This document shows, one piece after another, positions 8,749 through 17,644 of a DNA stretch of 64,000 bases. The stretch is taken from the NCBI RefSeq assembly GCF_016900375.1, contig NZ_JACJKB010000009.1:1-64000 (forward strand). The letters are read 5' to 3'. Under the pieces are notes generated by a model. The model searched no databases and had not been told where the DNA came from. It worked only from the letters and a program-made list of their open reading frames with translations. This stretch comes from Collinsella tanakaei. Its GTDB lineage: Bacteria > Actinomycetota > Coriobacteriia > Coriobacteriales > Coriobacteriaceae. How positions within the stretch are numbered: the first letter of the stretch is position 1; every line of letters starts with the position of its first letter. A program made the translations under genes and the position numbers.

Positions 8749-10556
8749 CGGGAGCCTCCCTTCGCAAGCGACGCCACGGCATCCGCCAGGCTCTCGATCG
8801 AATAGAGGCGGCTATCCGCGAGTGGCGCGCCGGCTGCCCGCAGGCCATCGGCCATGCGCTGGGCGGCGGGCATGCCCAAGCCCACGCGACGCAGCCGCTC
8901 GCCCTGGCAGAACACCTCGCTCGGCGTGCCGGTGAGCATCGTGCGCCCCTCGTTGAGCACCACGACGCGGTCGCAGAGCGCCGCGAGGTCGTCCATGCTG
9001 TGGGACACCATGACAACGGTGAGGCCCTCGTCGTGCAGCTGCGCGATCAGGCTCAAAAACGAATCGCGCGCCGCGGGGTCGAGCCCAGCGGCCGGCTCAT
9101 CGAGCACGAGCACGCGTGGGCGCATGGCGAGCACGCCGGCAAACGCACAGCGGCGCTGCTGGCCTCCCGAAAGCGAGAACGGGCTCCTGTCGGCCACCTT
9201 GTCGAACGGCAGGCCGACAAGCTCCAGCGCCTGCCGCACGCGCGCATCCACCTCCTCGGGCGCAAGCCCGAGGTTGCGCGGGCCGAACGCCACGTCCTCG
9301 TACACCGTAGGCGCAAAGAGCTGGTGCTCGGGATACTGGAACACCAGCCCGACAAGCCCTTTGGCCTCGGCCGCGGCGCGCTTGTCGGCAAGGTCGCGGC
9401 CGCAGACCGACACGCGTCCCATCGTGGGATGCACGATGCCGTTCATGTGCTGGATGAGCGTCGACTTGCCCGATCCCGTGTGCCCCGCAATGCCCAGGAA
9501 CTCCCCCTCGTGCACCGTGAGGTCAACGTTGTGGAGTGCCCACACGGCTTCGGGGTCGTTGCCCCAGGCAGCAGCCCGCTTCGAACGCGCAGCGCGCCGG
9601 CGGCGCGAGCGCTCGCGCACCGACGACTCGTAGCTGTAGCTCACGTGCTCGAAGGAGATGAGCGGCTCCCGGGAAGGCTCCTCCCTGCCGCCATCCAACG
9701 AGGCGCCCGCCCTCGGCTCGCGCGCAAGGGTCGCGTGAACCGGAGCGATCACCGCCGCGACCTCGCGCACCATGGCGCTCTCGTCCACGCGCGGCACGAC
9801 GTCCACGCCGCGCTCGCGAAGCGCCAGACCGAGGCGGCACGAAGGTGGAACCTCGAGGTTCAGCCGGGAGAGCTCGTCCACCCGTGTCAGCACGTCCGCC
9901 GGCGCCCCTTCGAGGGCGATCTTTCCCGCATCGAGCACCACGATGCGATCGGCCAGGGCAGCCTCTTCCATATAGTGTGTGATCATGATGATGGTCATGC
10001 CCTGGTCGTGCAGCTCGCGGCACACGCGCATGAGGCCTGCGCGACCGCGCGGGTCGAGCATGGCCGACGCCTCGTCGAGCACGAGCACGCGCGGGTGCAT
10101 GGCGAGCACGCCCGCGATGGCCACGCGCTGCTTCTGCCCGCCCGAGAGCGCATACGTCTCGTGGCGCTCGAAGTCCATAAGACCGACTTCGCGCAGGGCG
10201 TCGCGCACCGCGCGCTCGATACGCTCGGGCTGCTCGCCCAGATTCTCCGGACCGAAGGCGACGTCATCTTCCACCAGCGTGGCGACCAGCTGATCATCGG
10301 GGTTCTGGAACACATAGCCCACGGTCGAGCGGATGTCGTACACGTATTCCGGGTCGGCGGTGTCGAGCCCATCGACCAGCACGCGCCCCCGATCGGGCAC
10401 GAGCAGCGCGTTGATGTGCTTGGCGAGCGTCGACTTGCCCGAACCGTTGCCGCCCAGCAGGCAGACGAACTCGCCGTCGGCCACCGTCAGGCTCACATCA
10501 TCGAGCGCACGCGTCGCCCCGTCGTAGGAATAGACCAGATGCTCGCACGAGATCAT
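8745..10556 (-). CDS. energy-coupling factor ATPase, EcfA1-EcfA2 fusion
   Basis: A 603-residue protein with two ABC ATPase domains. Domain 1 has Walker A GGNGSGKST (Lys41), Q-loop FQNPDDQ, signature LSGGQKQR and Walker B VLVLDEAS. Domain 2, from about residue 310, has AGHTGSGKST, FQYPEHQ, LSGGQQRR and VLVLDEPAAGLDP. The linker is Arg-rich. ECF transporters normally use two separate ATPases; here both are in one chain. Domain 1 has DEAS where domain 2 has DEPA, a common asymmetry. The start at ATG 10556 overlaps the S-component stop (ATGA). It would power uptake through the neighbouring S component and perhaps others such as BioY. Confidence 0.93.
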   Translation of the reverse strand: MISCEHLVYSYDGATRALDDVSLTVADGEFVCLLGGNGSGKSTLAKHINALLVPDRGRVLVDGLDTADPEYVYDIRSTVGYVFQNPDDQLVATLVEDDVAFGPENLGEQPERIERAVRDALREVGLMDFERHETYALSGGQKQRVAIAGVLAMHPRVLVLDEASAMLDPRGRAGLMRVCRELHDQGMTIIMITHYMEEAALADRIVVLDAGKIALEGAPADVLTRVDELSRLNLEVPPSCRLGLALRERGVDVVPRVDESAMVREVAAVIAPVHATLAREPRAGASLDGGREEPSREPLISFEHVSYSYESSVRERSRRRRAARSKRAAAWGNDPEAVWALHNVDLTVHEGEFLGIAGHTGSGKSTLIQHMNGIVHPTMGRVSVCGRDLADKRAAAEAKGLVGLVFQYPEHQLFAPTVYEDVAFGPRNLGLAPEEVDARVRQALELVGLPFDKVADRSPFSLSGGQQRRCAFAGVLAMRPRVLVLDEPAAGLDPAARDSFLSLIAQLHDEGLTVVMVSHSMDDLAALCDRVVVLNEGRTMLTGTPSEVFCQGERLRRVGLGMPAAQRMADGLRAAGAPLADSRLYSIESLADAVASLAKGGSR

Positions 10557-11143
10557 GCGCGTCCCCGGACCCTGTCCTTCTCGGGGGTGATGAGGTTCGA
10601 GATCGCCTTGTACACCGCGAGGGTGAGCACAGAGTTCAGAACCGTTTTGGCCAGGTTGAACGGGATGACCGCGGGGACCATCAGCGGCAGGATGGCATCG
10701 GCCGAGCCGTACCAGAACCACACGCCGATCGTAAGGTTAGATACCACCGAGGCCGCCGTGGCGCACACCACGCCCAGCGCCAGGCCGACCACAGCGCCCA
10801 TGAAGGTGCGCTTGCTGCGGTAGACGAGCGCCGCGGGAAGGATGAAGCACACGCAGGCGACGATGTTCATGAGGGCACCGACCCAGTCGCCGGTCGTGAG
10901 CGCATGGATGACCACCGCGAGAACGCCCACGGCAACGCCCGATCCCGGTCCGTATGCGAAGCCCGAGACCATCGCCGGCACGAGCGATGGGTCGTAGGTG
11001 AGAAACGGCGCCGCGGGAATGAGCGGAATCTGCACGAACATGAACAGCGCGCTCACGGCGCACATCAGCGCCATGGTCACGAGCTGCTTGGTGCTCCACC
11101 GATTCGTATTCTCAAAATGGATATGACGAGACTGCTCAGCCAC
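10553..11143 (-). CDS. ribU: ECF transporter S component, RibU-like (riboflavin)
   Basis: A 196-residue, roughly six-helix substrate-binding membrane protein. RWSTKQLVTMALMCAVSALFMF then a Pro-rich loop (PLIPAAPFLTYDPSLVP) matches the RibU/ThiT-like S-component pattern, and the Asp-Pro stretch after the first helix is typical of RibU. Riboflavin or FMN specificity is inferred mainly from the FMN riboswitch directly upstream. I choose GTG 11143 because AGGTGAT, fully complementary to the 16S tail, lies 5 nt before it. That site directly abuts the 3' strand of riboswitch helix P1, so translation control is plausible. A GTG at 11152 is an alternative. Confidence 0.88.
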   Translation of the reverse strand: MAEQSRHIHFENTNRWSTKQLVTMALMCAVSALFMFVQIPLIPAAPFLTYDPSLVPAMVSGFAYGPGSGVAVGVLAVVIHALTTGDWVGALMNIVACVCFILPAALVYRSKRTFMGAVVGLALGVVCATAASVVSNLTIGVWFWYGSADAILPLMVPAVIPFNLAKTVLNSVLTLAVYKAISNLITPEKDRVRGRA

Positions 11144-11152
11144 AAGAATCAC

Positions 11153-11333
11153 CTGCCTCTTCCATCCGGCCTGTAACCGTTGGCCCCGGATTCTCACCGG
11201 ATCGGCCCGCAGGCGAACCAACGCCTGCCGGGCTCGCGGGCTCATCGGTTCCGCGCGGGACCCCTTGCCCCGCGCCCGGACGACGTCCGGCCGATTCACC
11301 GCCAGTGGGGAATTCCACCCCGCCCTGAAACAG
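11153..11333 (-). promoter_or_regulatory. FMN riboswitch (RFN element)
   Basis: On the minus strand the conserved RFN blocks appear in order: GGAATTCCCCACTGGCGGT, a Ser-like GAGCCCGCGAGC, GATCCGGTGAGAATCCGGGG, and CAACGGTTACAGGCCGGATGG. The closing helix P1 is CTGTTTC (11327-11333) with GAGGCAG (11153-11159), mostly Watson-Crick with G-U pairs. No separate terminator follows. P1 ends directly beside the Shine-Dalgarno of ribU, so the switch likely blocks translation when FMN is bound. Confidence 0.95.
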
Positions 11334-11504
11334 CAGACCCATCGTAGCACGCTACACCGCCAGGAACGGCGGCATCTGCCGAGTTTCTTGATGCGGCAAT
11401 GGTGCGTGGGCTCAGAGTGCCGTAGGGGCCGATATCGTCCGTATATACGGAAGAAAAGGGGGTCTTTATTTCAATAATCGCTGTAGATGGGGGTCGGTTT
11501 ATAG

Positions 11505-11692
11505 AAGTCAGTTCAGATATGCGTTACCTATATGCTATGTAGGATAATATTTGGTGATATACACACCCTCACATGGGTGCGATGTCCCCGCCGACGGCCC
11601 CAAATCGGGCGCTCAAACAGAGGAATTCGGACAATCCGGGCTCGGCTACTATCCTACTAATTCGCTAGCGTTACGCATATCTGAACTGACTT
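11505..11692. repeat. 188-bp inverted-repeat element with 20-bp perfect ends
   Basis: The 20-nt arms at 11505-11524 and 11673-11692 are perfect inverted copies; each contains CAGATATG, a core also found in the ends of the 6763 and 47108 elements. The inside is AT-rich in places and has a second, shorter inverted pair (GTAGGATA/TATCCTAC). No coding capacity is visible. It lies between the FMN riboswitch and the cutC terminator. Confidence 0.6.
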
Positions 11693-11704
11693 TTCGCTCA
11701 AGGC

Positions 11705-11736
11705 AAAAAAGGGGCAGCGCGCACGCGAACTGCCCC
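11705..11736 (-). terminator. rho-independent terminator of cutC
   Basis: On the minus strand GGGGCAG, a 12-nt loop, CTGCCCC and then six T residues follow the cutC stop by about 14 bp. Confidence 0.8.
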
Positions 11737-11749
11737 CGGCCCCTGCCTG

Positions 11750-12427
11750 CTACAGCTGCACGATCTTGGTGCCGTGAACCTCGTTGACGCCCAAGGCCTC
11801 AGCGACCTGCTCGGCGTTCTCGTGGGTGATGCCGCCGCCCGGCAGGATGGTGATACGGCCTGCCGCGTGATCGATCAGGCGCTTCAGGTGATCGACGTTG
11901 CCCATGATGGGCGTCCCGGCGGCACCGCCGTGAGTCAGGATGCGCTCGACACCGAGTTCCGCCAGATAATCGATGGCCTCGAGCTGGCGCGGCTCGGACA
12001 GCTCGTCGAACGCCATATGGAACGTGACCCACACGGGGGCGACGCCGTCGAGCTCGCCATGGGCGGCATCCACGAGCTTCTTGGTCATCGCCCGGTCGAT
12101 CACCGGCTCGCCGGTCTCGGGGTCGGCAACCAGGCAGCCGAAGACCACACCCGTGATGCCCAGACGACGCGCGCAGACAACGTCGTCGAGCATCATCTGC
12201 TCCTCCTCGGGGGTGTACACGAAGTTGCCGCCGCGCGGGCGCGCCATGGCCATGACGGCGACGTCGTGCTTCGCGGCAAACGCCACGGCAGCGCGGATCA
12301 CGCCATAGCTCGGGCTCGTACCGCCCACCGTCAGGTTGTCGCACAGCTCGATACGGCCCGCGCCGGCAGCGACGGCAGCGGGAACCCGCTCCATGTTCTC
12401 CGCGCAGAACTCCCTCAGCAACGCCAT
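11750..12427 (-). CDS. cutC: CutC family protein (PF03932)
   Basis: A 225-residue TIM-barrel protein of the CutC family, named for copper homeostasis though the copper role is doubtful and no enzymatic activity is settled. Visible signatures are GAGRIELCDNLTVGGTSPSYG, MARPRGGNFVYTPEE, GVVFGCLVADPETG, RILTHGGAAGTP and ITILPGGGI. The ATG at 12427 follows GGAGGAG; upstream extension is not protein-like. It diverges from two other TIM-barrel genes of the amino-sugar block. CutC genes often lie beside sugar PTS or hexosaminidase genes, so a sugar-related role is possible. Confidence 0.9.
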   Translation of the reverse strand: MALLREFCAENMERVPAAVAAGAGRIELCDNLTVGGTSPSYGVIRAAVAFAAKHDVAVMAMARPRGGNFVYTPEEEQMMLDDVVCARRLGITGVVFGCLVADPETGEPVIDRAMTKKLVDAAHGELDGVAPVWVTFHMAFDELSEPRQLEAIDYLAELGVERILTHGGAAGTPIMGNVDHLKRLIDHAAGRITILPGGGITHENAEQVAEALGVNEVHGTKIVQL

Positions 12428-12592
12428 GGCTCCTCCTTCGCCGCCACGCGCACGTCGCGCGGCGCTCGCAAATCCCGTGTCGCGGCGCGCACCGAACACG
12501 ATTCCAACAACATGATGGTATACCCGCGCCCGGGACGCCTACGCCCTGCGTATGTTCACCTCTGCTGCCGCCTGGAGCGGCACCGCACTCGA

Positions 12593-12621
12593 TTGAGTCG
12601 GCCTGATGGCGCCATTAGCAT
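12593..12621 (+). promoter_or_regulatory. candidate promoter of the amino-sugar block
   Basis: TTGAGT (12593-12598) and TAGCAT (12616-12621) are 17 bp apart, 74 bp before the ATG at 12695. TATATA follows directly. Confidence 0.45.
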
Positions 12622-12694
12622 ATATAGAAAGACGAGGAGCGTGCGCGCGTCCGCAGCACCGTGCCATACGCGCGCGAAAGAGAAAGGCCGTGCC

Positions 12695-13606
12695 ATGAAG
12701 CGTCTGCTCAACTGCGAAACCTCCGACTTGGCGACCATGAGCCGCCAAGAGCGTCTCGACGCCATCGAGGCGAGCGAAGGTCGCGTCATCGTCCAGGAGC
12801 TCTCGCTGTTCCGCAACGCCATGATGCTCGAGCCCATCTCCGATGCCGAGCTCGCCTGCGCGTTCGGCGCCGACCTCATCCTGCTCAACGCCTTCGACTG
12901 CGAGCATCCGCACGTGGCGGGTATCGACGCCGAGCCCGCGGAGACCGTCCGCACCCTCAAGCGCTACACCGGCCGCTTGATCGGCCTCAACCTCGAGCCC
13001 GTGGGCGACTCCGCCATGCTGGGCGAGCAGGAGTCCATGCCCTCCGGCCGCGCCGGCACCGTCGAGAACGCCCTGCGCGCCCGCGACCTCGGCTTCGACT
13101 TCATCCTGCTCACCGGCAACCCCGGCACGGGCGTCGACAACACCGCCATCCTCAAGGCCGTGCGCGACATGCGCGAAGCCCTGGGCGACGACATGATGAT
13201 CTTCGCCGGCAAGATGCACGCCGCCGGTTCCAAGGATGAGGCGGGCGAGAACATCGTCAGCAAGGACATGATCCGCGCCTTCGCCGACGCGGGCGCCGAC
13301 GTCATCCTGCTGCCCGCCCCCGGCACCGTTCCGGGCGTGACGTTCGAGTTCGTGCGCGAGATGGTCTCCTATATCCACAGCCTGAGCAAGCTCTCGCTCA
13401 CGGCCATCGGCACCTCCCAGGAGGGCGCGAGCGCCCAGACCATCGAGCAGATCGCTCTCATGTGCAAAATGGCCGGCACCGACCTCCATCACGTGGGCGA
13501 CGCCGGCGTGGGCGGCCTCAACCCCGAGAACCTCATGGCATACAGCATCGCCATCCGCGGCAAGCGCCACACCTATCTGCGCATGGCGCGCTCCATCAAC
13601 CGCTAA
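12695..13606 (+). CDS. TIM-barrel-like protein of unknown function (DUF7916-like)
   Basis: A 303-residue soluble protein. Repeated beta-alpha units are suggested by DLILLNAFDCEHP, TGRLIGLNLEPVG, FDFILLTGNPGTG, MMIFAGKMHA and ADVILLPAPGTVPG. The His-Val-Gly-Asp-Ala-Gly near the C-terminus (HHVGDAGVGGLNPEN) looks like a phosphate-binding loop. It resembles uncharacterised barrel proteins found beside PTS operons in Firmicutes and Actinobacteria. I recall these as a DUF family but could not verify the name. Start at ATG 12695 after GAAAGAGAAAGG. It lies 100 bp before mupG and probably shares its transcript. A role in handling a phosphorylated amino sugar is plausible. Confidence 0.7.
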   Translation: MKRLLNCETSDLATMSRQERLDAIEASEGRVIVQELSLFRNAMMLEPISDAELACAFGADLILLNAFDCEHPHVAGIDAEPAETVRTLKRYTGRLIGLNLEPVGDSAMLGEQESMPSGRAGTVENALRARDLGFDFILLTGNPGTGVDNTAILKAVRDMREALGDDMMIFAGKMHAAGSKDEAGENIVSKDMIRAFADAGADVILLPAPGTVPGVTFEFVREMVSYIHSLSKLSLTAIGTSQEGASAQTIEQIALMCKMAGTDLHHVGDAGVGGLNPENLMAYSIAIRGKRHTYLRMARSINR

Positions 13607-13706
13607 ACCCCCAATCGGGCCCCGAGAGGTACATGCGCCTCACGGGGCCCAACTTCCCCTCAGCAGCAAGCGGGGCATCCCCGTCATCACGTAGAAAGGA
13701 CCGCAC

Positions 13707-14795
13707 ATGCATCGTCTGGGCATCTCGCTGTACCCCGAGCACTCGACCCCCGACAAGGACTACGCCTACATGGAGCTTGCGGCGATGAACGGCTTCAGCC
13801 GCATCTTCACCTGCCTGCTCTCCGTCGAGAAGAACGCCGAGGACACCATCGCCGAGTTCGGCGGCTTCATGGCCAAGGCGCATGAGCTCGGCTTTACCGT
13901 CGCCGTCGACACGAACGAGAAGGTCTTCGAGCGCCTGGGCGCCACGCCGAGCAACCTCAAGCCCTTCAAGGAGCTGGCCGTCGACATCATCCGCCTCGAC
14001 GGCCATTTCGGCGACATGGGCGACATCATGCTCACCCGCAACCGCGAGGGCATCCAGATCGAGTTCAACGGCAGCGGCAACCTGCCCATCGACCTGCTCG
14101 CCGAGCGCGGTGCCGACAAGCGCAACATGGTGACCTGCGCGAATTTCTACCCCGAGCCCTTCACCGGCATGTCCGAGGAGCGCTTCTGGGAGCTCTCCCA
14201 TAAGTACAAGAGCCACGGCTTCCAGACCGCCGCGTTCGTGTCGAGCCAGCAGGAGAACACCTTTGGCCCCTGGCCCGTGTTCGCCGGCCTGCCCACCTGC
14301 GAGGACGACCGCCATCGTCCCATCGACCTGCAGGTGCGCCATATGATCGCCACCGGCCTCATCGACGACATCATCATCGGCAATGCCTTCGCAAGCGCCG
14401 AGGAGCTCGCCGCCATGGCTGCCGTCGACATGACCCGCACCACCATGCGCCTCGCGCTCGACGAGGGCGCAACCGAAGAGGAGCTGCGCGTCGTGTATGG
14501 CTACGACCACACCGAGCGCCCCGATTCTTCCGCCTACATGCTGCGCTCCAGCTGGCCGCGCATGGACTTCCGCGAGACGAGCATCCCCGCGCGCACCGCG
14601 CCCGAGACCTTCCATCGCGGCGATGTCCTCGTGGTGAACGACAACCTGGCGCACTACCGCGGCGAGCTGCATGTTGCCCTGCGCGACATGCCCAACGACG
14701 GCACGCGCAACCTCGTGGGCCGCATCTCCGCCGAGGAGCTCTTCCTGCTCGACTACATCAAGTCCGAGAACCCCTTCGCGTTCATCAAGGAGTAA
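13707..14795 (+). CDS. mupG: MupG-family TIM-barrel protein (DUF871), probable 6-phospho-N-acetylmuramidase
   Basis: A 362-residue cytoplasmic protein. HRLGISLYPEHSTPDKDYAY and GFSRIFTCLLS are the N-terminal signatures of the DUF871/MupG family. In Staphylococcus aureus MupG splits MurNAc-6-phosphate-GlcNAc taken up by a PTS during wall recycling. Family features here include the acidic LDGHFG and EFNGSG segments in the barrel and a smaller cyclophilin-like C-terminal domain from about residue 245. Start ATG 13707, preceded by GAAAGGACC. The neighbourhood, with a lactose/cellobiose-family PTS downstream, fits disaccharide-phosphate cleavage. Whether the substrate is wall-derived or another amino-sugar disaccharide is open. 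Confidence 0.88.
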   Translation: MHRLGISLYPEHSTPDKDYAYMELAAMNGFSRIFTCLLSVEKNAEDTIAEFGGFMAKAHELGFTVAVDTNEKVFERLGATPSNLKPFKELAVDIIRLDGHFGDMGDIMLTRNREGIQIEFNGSGNLPIDLLAERGADKRNMVTCANFYPEPFTGMSEERFWELSHKYKSHGFQTAAFVSSQQENTFGPWPVFAGLPTCEDDRHRPIDLQVRHMIATGLIDDIIIGNAFASAEELAAMAAVDMTRTTMRLALDEGATEEELRVVYGYDHTERPDSSAYMLRSSWPRMDFRETSIPARTAPETFHRGDVLVVNDNLAHYRGELHVALRDMPNDGTRNLVGRISAEELFLLDYIKSENPFAFIKE

Positions 14796-14865
14796 CGCGC
14801 TCACACCACCTCCGGGCGTCGGCAGGCACAGGGCCTTCGCCTGCCACACGCTCTCCTTCCACCCC

Positions 14866-14902
14866 GAGCGCCGCCCCCGTCAGCGGGGCGGCGCTCATTT
14901 TT
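14866..14902 (+). terminator. rho-independent terminator after mupG
   Basis: GAGCGCCGCCCC and GGGGCGGCGCTC form a GC-rich stem followed by ATTTTTG, 70 bp after the mupG stop. It separates mupG from the regulator-PTS genes. Confidence 0.85.
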
Positions 14903-15260
14903 GTGCTGCCGACAAGTGCCCCGGGAGCCTTTTGTCAATGTCGATGTGGCCTTTCTGAATGTGTGTCCATTTTGTCTTGTATGTCGACTTTGTCCGCTAT
15001 GCTATCGACCCCGAACCTACGGCCAGAATACGGACAGCGGGAGCGATTCCATGCACATCGGGCCACCGCCCACCCTGCCAAACATGCCGTTTGGCGTGGC
15101 GGCAGATTCTCTGACAAAGGGGGAAAACCGCCCCGAAACGGCGTTCGCGGCAGTTCACTGCACGAGAATGCAGTGCCGTTTTCACAGTTCAGAGCTGCAA
15201 AAAACACTTGGTGAACATCTCGTGCACATCCACTGCCGCGCAAACCGGCATAAAACGGTT
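14903..15260. other. gene-free region upstream of the PRD regulator
   Basis: No convincing gene. It has two small hairpins, CACTGCA/TGCAGTG (15158-15177) and AAACCG/CGGTTT near 15240, and is less GC-rich than the genes around it. The hairpins could be operators or RNA elements for the regulator. Confidence 0.4.
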
Positions 15261-15289
15261 TTGAGACCCCGCGCCTTTCCCTATAGATT
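15261..15289 (+). promoter_or_regulatory. candidate promoter of the PTS regulator operon
   Basis: TTGAGA (15261-15266) and TAGATT (15284-15289) with 17-bp spacing lie 24 bp before the ATG at 15313. Confidence 0.5.
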
Positions 15290-15312
15290 GAATGTGAAGG
15301 GATGGTGAAGGC

Positions 15313-17232
15313 ATGCAAGATACCCGTTTGGTGCGACATATCCTCAAGCACGAGGGAATCGCCCCAGCCGATCTGTCTGCCTATCTAGGCACCAAAGAGC
15401 GCGCGATGCGCGACCGCATCCGCCATGCGAACGACGCCATGAATGGCTCCGCCCTCATCGCGTACAGCCGCGCACAGGGCGGCTACGTGGTCAAGGTTTC
15501 CGACGAGGACGCGTTCAAGGCGTGGCTCGAGGGCACCGCCCCGCGCGACCCGTTCGACCGCCTCCCCTCCACGCCGGAGGAGCGCGCCGACTACCTGCTT
15601 CAGGACCTGCTGTCCCGCTCCGACTGGATCACCCTCGAGGACCTCGCGAGCCTGCTGTTCGTATCGCGCTCGACCATCTCGAGCGACCTGCGCACCATCG
15701 AGCAGGTTCTCGAGCGTTTTCACCTCACAATCGAGAAGCGCCCCCGCTACGGCATCCGCGTCGCGGGCGACGAGATGAACCGCCGCATCTGCCTGGCGAG
15801 CATCGCCGTCGACACGCGCCTTGCCGATGACGAGCTCTCCGGCGCCATCTCGCCCGATATGCTCGACGCGGTGGGCACCTGCGTGAGCGAGGCCCTCGAC
15901 CGCGAGCGCTACAAGATCAACCCCGTGTCCCACCAGAACCTGGTGGTGCACATCGCCATCGCCATCGCGCGCATCCGCAAGGAGTGCTACGTGCCCATGG
16001 AGGCCGCGCACCTCGAGCATGTGCGCGGCACGCACGAGTACACGGTGGCCGGCAACGTCGCCCACGAGATCGAGCGCACCTTTGACATCGACCTCCCCGA
16101 GGAGGAGATCGCCTACATCGCGATCCACCTGGCGAGCAAGCACCTCGTCGAGGGCGGCAGCCCGTCGCATATGGAAAACGGCTCCGAGGCGAACCTCGAG
16201 ATCTCCGACGAAGCCTGGAACCTCGCCGCCGAGATGATCGAGATCATCTGGCGCGCCTTCCGCTTCGACTTCCGCAACGACGCCGAGCTCCGCATGAATC
16301 TCGCGCGCCACACCATGCCGCTCATCGTGCGCCTGCGCTACGGCATGGCGCTCGAGAACCCCCTGCTGCCCGACATCAAGGCGCGCTATCCCCTGCCGTT
16401 CTCCATGGCCGCCGACGCCATGAGCCTGCTTTCCGACCGCTACGGCGCCACCGTCTCCGACGACGAGATCGGCTACGTGGCCCTGTTCTTCGCGCTCGCC
16501 CTTGAGCGCGAGAAGACCGCTCACGCCAAGAAGCGCGTGCTCGTGGTCTGCGCGTCGGGCGCGGGCAGCGCGCGCCTTCTGGCCTACCGCCTGCAGAACG
16601 ACTTCAGCTCCGATTTCGAGCACGTCGAGACCTGCGATGCCTCTGAGTTTGAAGACCGCGACCTCGACGGCATCGACTACATCTTCACCACCGTGCCGCT
16701 TTCGCGCCGCGTGAGCATCCCGGTCGTCCATATCAGCCTGTTTTTGGACGACACGAGCCGCCGCGACGTCAAGCGCGCCCTCACCCAGGACAGCACCGCG
16801 AGCGTGAAGGCCTACTTCACCCCCGAGCTGTTCTTCCCCCACCTCAAGCTGCACACGCGCGAGGAGATCATCTCCTACCTGTGCGCCGCCTGCGCCGCGC
16901 ACGACGAGCTTCCCGATAACTTCGAGCACCTCGTGTGGCAACGTGAGCGCGCGGCCGCGACCTCCTTTGGCAACATGGTCGCGCTTCCCCACCCCTACGA
17001 GGCCGTGAGCACGCGGACCTTCGTGGCGGTGGCACTCCTTGATGAGCCCGTCGACTGGAACGGCACGCCCGTCCAGGCGGTGTTCATGATATGCGTCGCC
17101 CGCGACGCAGGAGCCGACCTCGAGGCGTTCTACCGCGCCATCGGCGGTCTGCTCACCCAGCAGTCGGCAATTCAGAAGCTCACGAGCGATATGCGCTTCG
17201 ATGTGCTCCTGAGCGAATTGGAAGGAGAATAA
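15313..17232 (+). CDS. PRD-containing transcriptional regulator with EIIB- and EIIA-like domains
   Basis: A 639-residue LicR/MtlR-type activator. In order: two DNA-binding helix-turn-helix regions (about 1-75 and 90-150, with LEDLASLLFVSRSTISSDLR as the clear recognition unit), PRD1 (about 165-280), PRD2 (about 300-400), an EIIB-like domain from 408 (KRVLVVCASGAGSARLLAY, cysteine present) and an EIIA-like domain from about 495 (MVALPHPYEAV, histidine present). PRD histidines are phosphorylated by PTS proteins, linking activity to sugar supply. The gene is directly followed by PTS EIIA with no gap, so it most likely controls that PTS and is translated with it. Confidence 0.92.
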   Translation: MQDTRLVRHILKHEGIAPADLSAYLGTKERAMRDRIRHANDAMNGSALIAYSRAQGGYVVKVSDEDAFKAWLEGTAPRDPFDRLPSTPEERADYLLQDLLSRSDWITLEDLASLLFVSRSTISSDLRTIEQVLERFHLTIEKRPRYGIRVAGDEMNRRICLASIAVDTRLADDELSGAISPDMLDAVGTCVSEALDRERYKINPVSHQNLVVHIAIAIARIRKECYVPMEAAHLEHVRGTHEYTVAGNVAHEIERTFDIDLPEEEIAYIAIHLASKHLVEGGSPSHMENGSEANLEISDEAWNLAAEMIEIIWRAFRFDFRNDAELRMNLARHTMPLIVRLRYGMALENPLLPDIKARYPLPFSMAADAMSLLSDRYGATVSDDEIGYVALFFALALEREKTAHAKKRVLVVCASGAGSARLLAYRLQNDFSSDFEHVETCDASEFEDRDLDGIDYIFTTVPLSRRVSIPVVHISLFLDDTSRRDVKRALTQDSTASVKAYFTPELFFPHLKLHTREEIISYLCAACAAHDELPDNFEHLVWQRERAAATSFGNMVALPHPYEAVSTRTFVAVALLDEPVDWNGTPVQAVFMICVARDAGADLEAFYRAIGGLLTQQSAIQKLTSDMRFDVLLSELEGE

Positions 17233-17544
17233 ATGGACGAGCTGGTACGCACGAGCTTCCAGATCATCGCTGCAGTTGGCGGTGCCCGAAGCTGCTATGT
17301 CGAGGCCGTCGACGCCGCCAAGAAGGGCGACTTCGAGAAGGCTGAGGAGCTGATGAAGAAGGGCGACGAGAGCTTCCTGACCGGACACGACGCCCACACC
17401 GGCCTGATCCAGAAGGAGGCCGGTGGCGACCCGGTGCACATGACCCTCATGATCACCCACGCCGAAGACCAGCTCATGGCCGCCGAGACCTTCAAAATCG
17501 TGGCCACCGAGCTGATCGACGTCTACCGCCACATGGCCCAGTAG
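17233..17544 (+). CDS. PTS lactose/cellobiose-family EIIA component
   Basis: A 103-residue helical EIIA of the lactose/chitobiose family. It takes phosphate from HPr on His76 in MITHAEDQLMAA and hands it to EIIB. The trimer core pattern AKKGDFEKAEELM is conserved. It starts directly after the regulator stop. Specificity within the family (lactose, cellobiose, chitobiose) cannot be told from EIIA alone. Confidence 0.93.
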   Translation: MDELVRTSFQIIAAVGGARSCYVEAVDAAKKGDFEKAEELMKKGDESFLTGHDAHTGLIQKEAGGDPVHMTLMITHAEDQLMAAETFKIVATELIDVYRHMAQ

Positions 17545-17644
17545 ACCGCGATTCGTTTCGTTGCTCCCCGCATGCGACCAGAGGGAGGGTCGATGCGGTT
17601 TATGTCCGAGCGGCCGGAAGGCCGCGGATAGAAAGGAAAGGACT

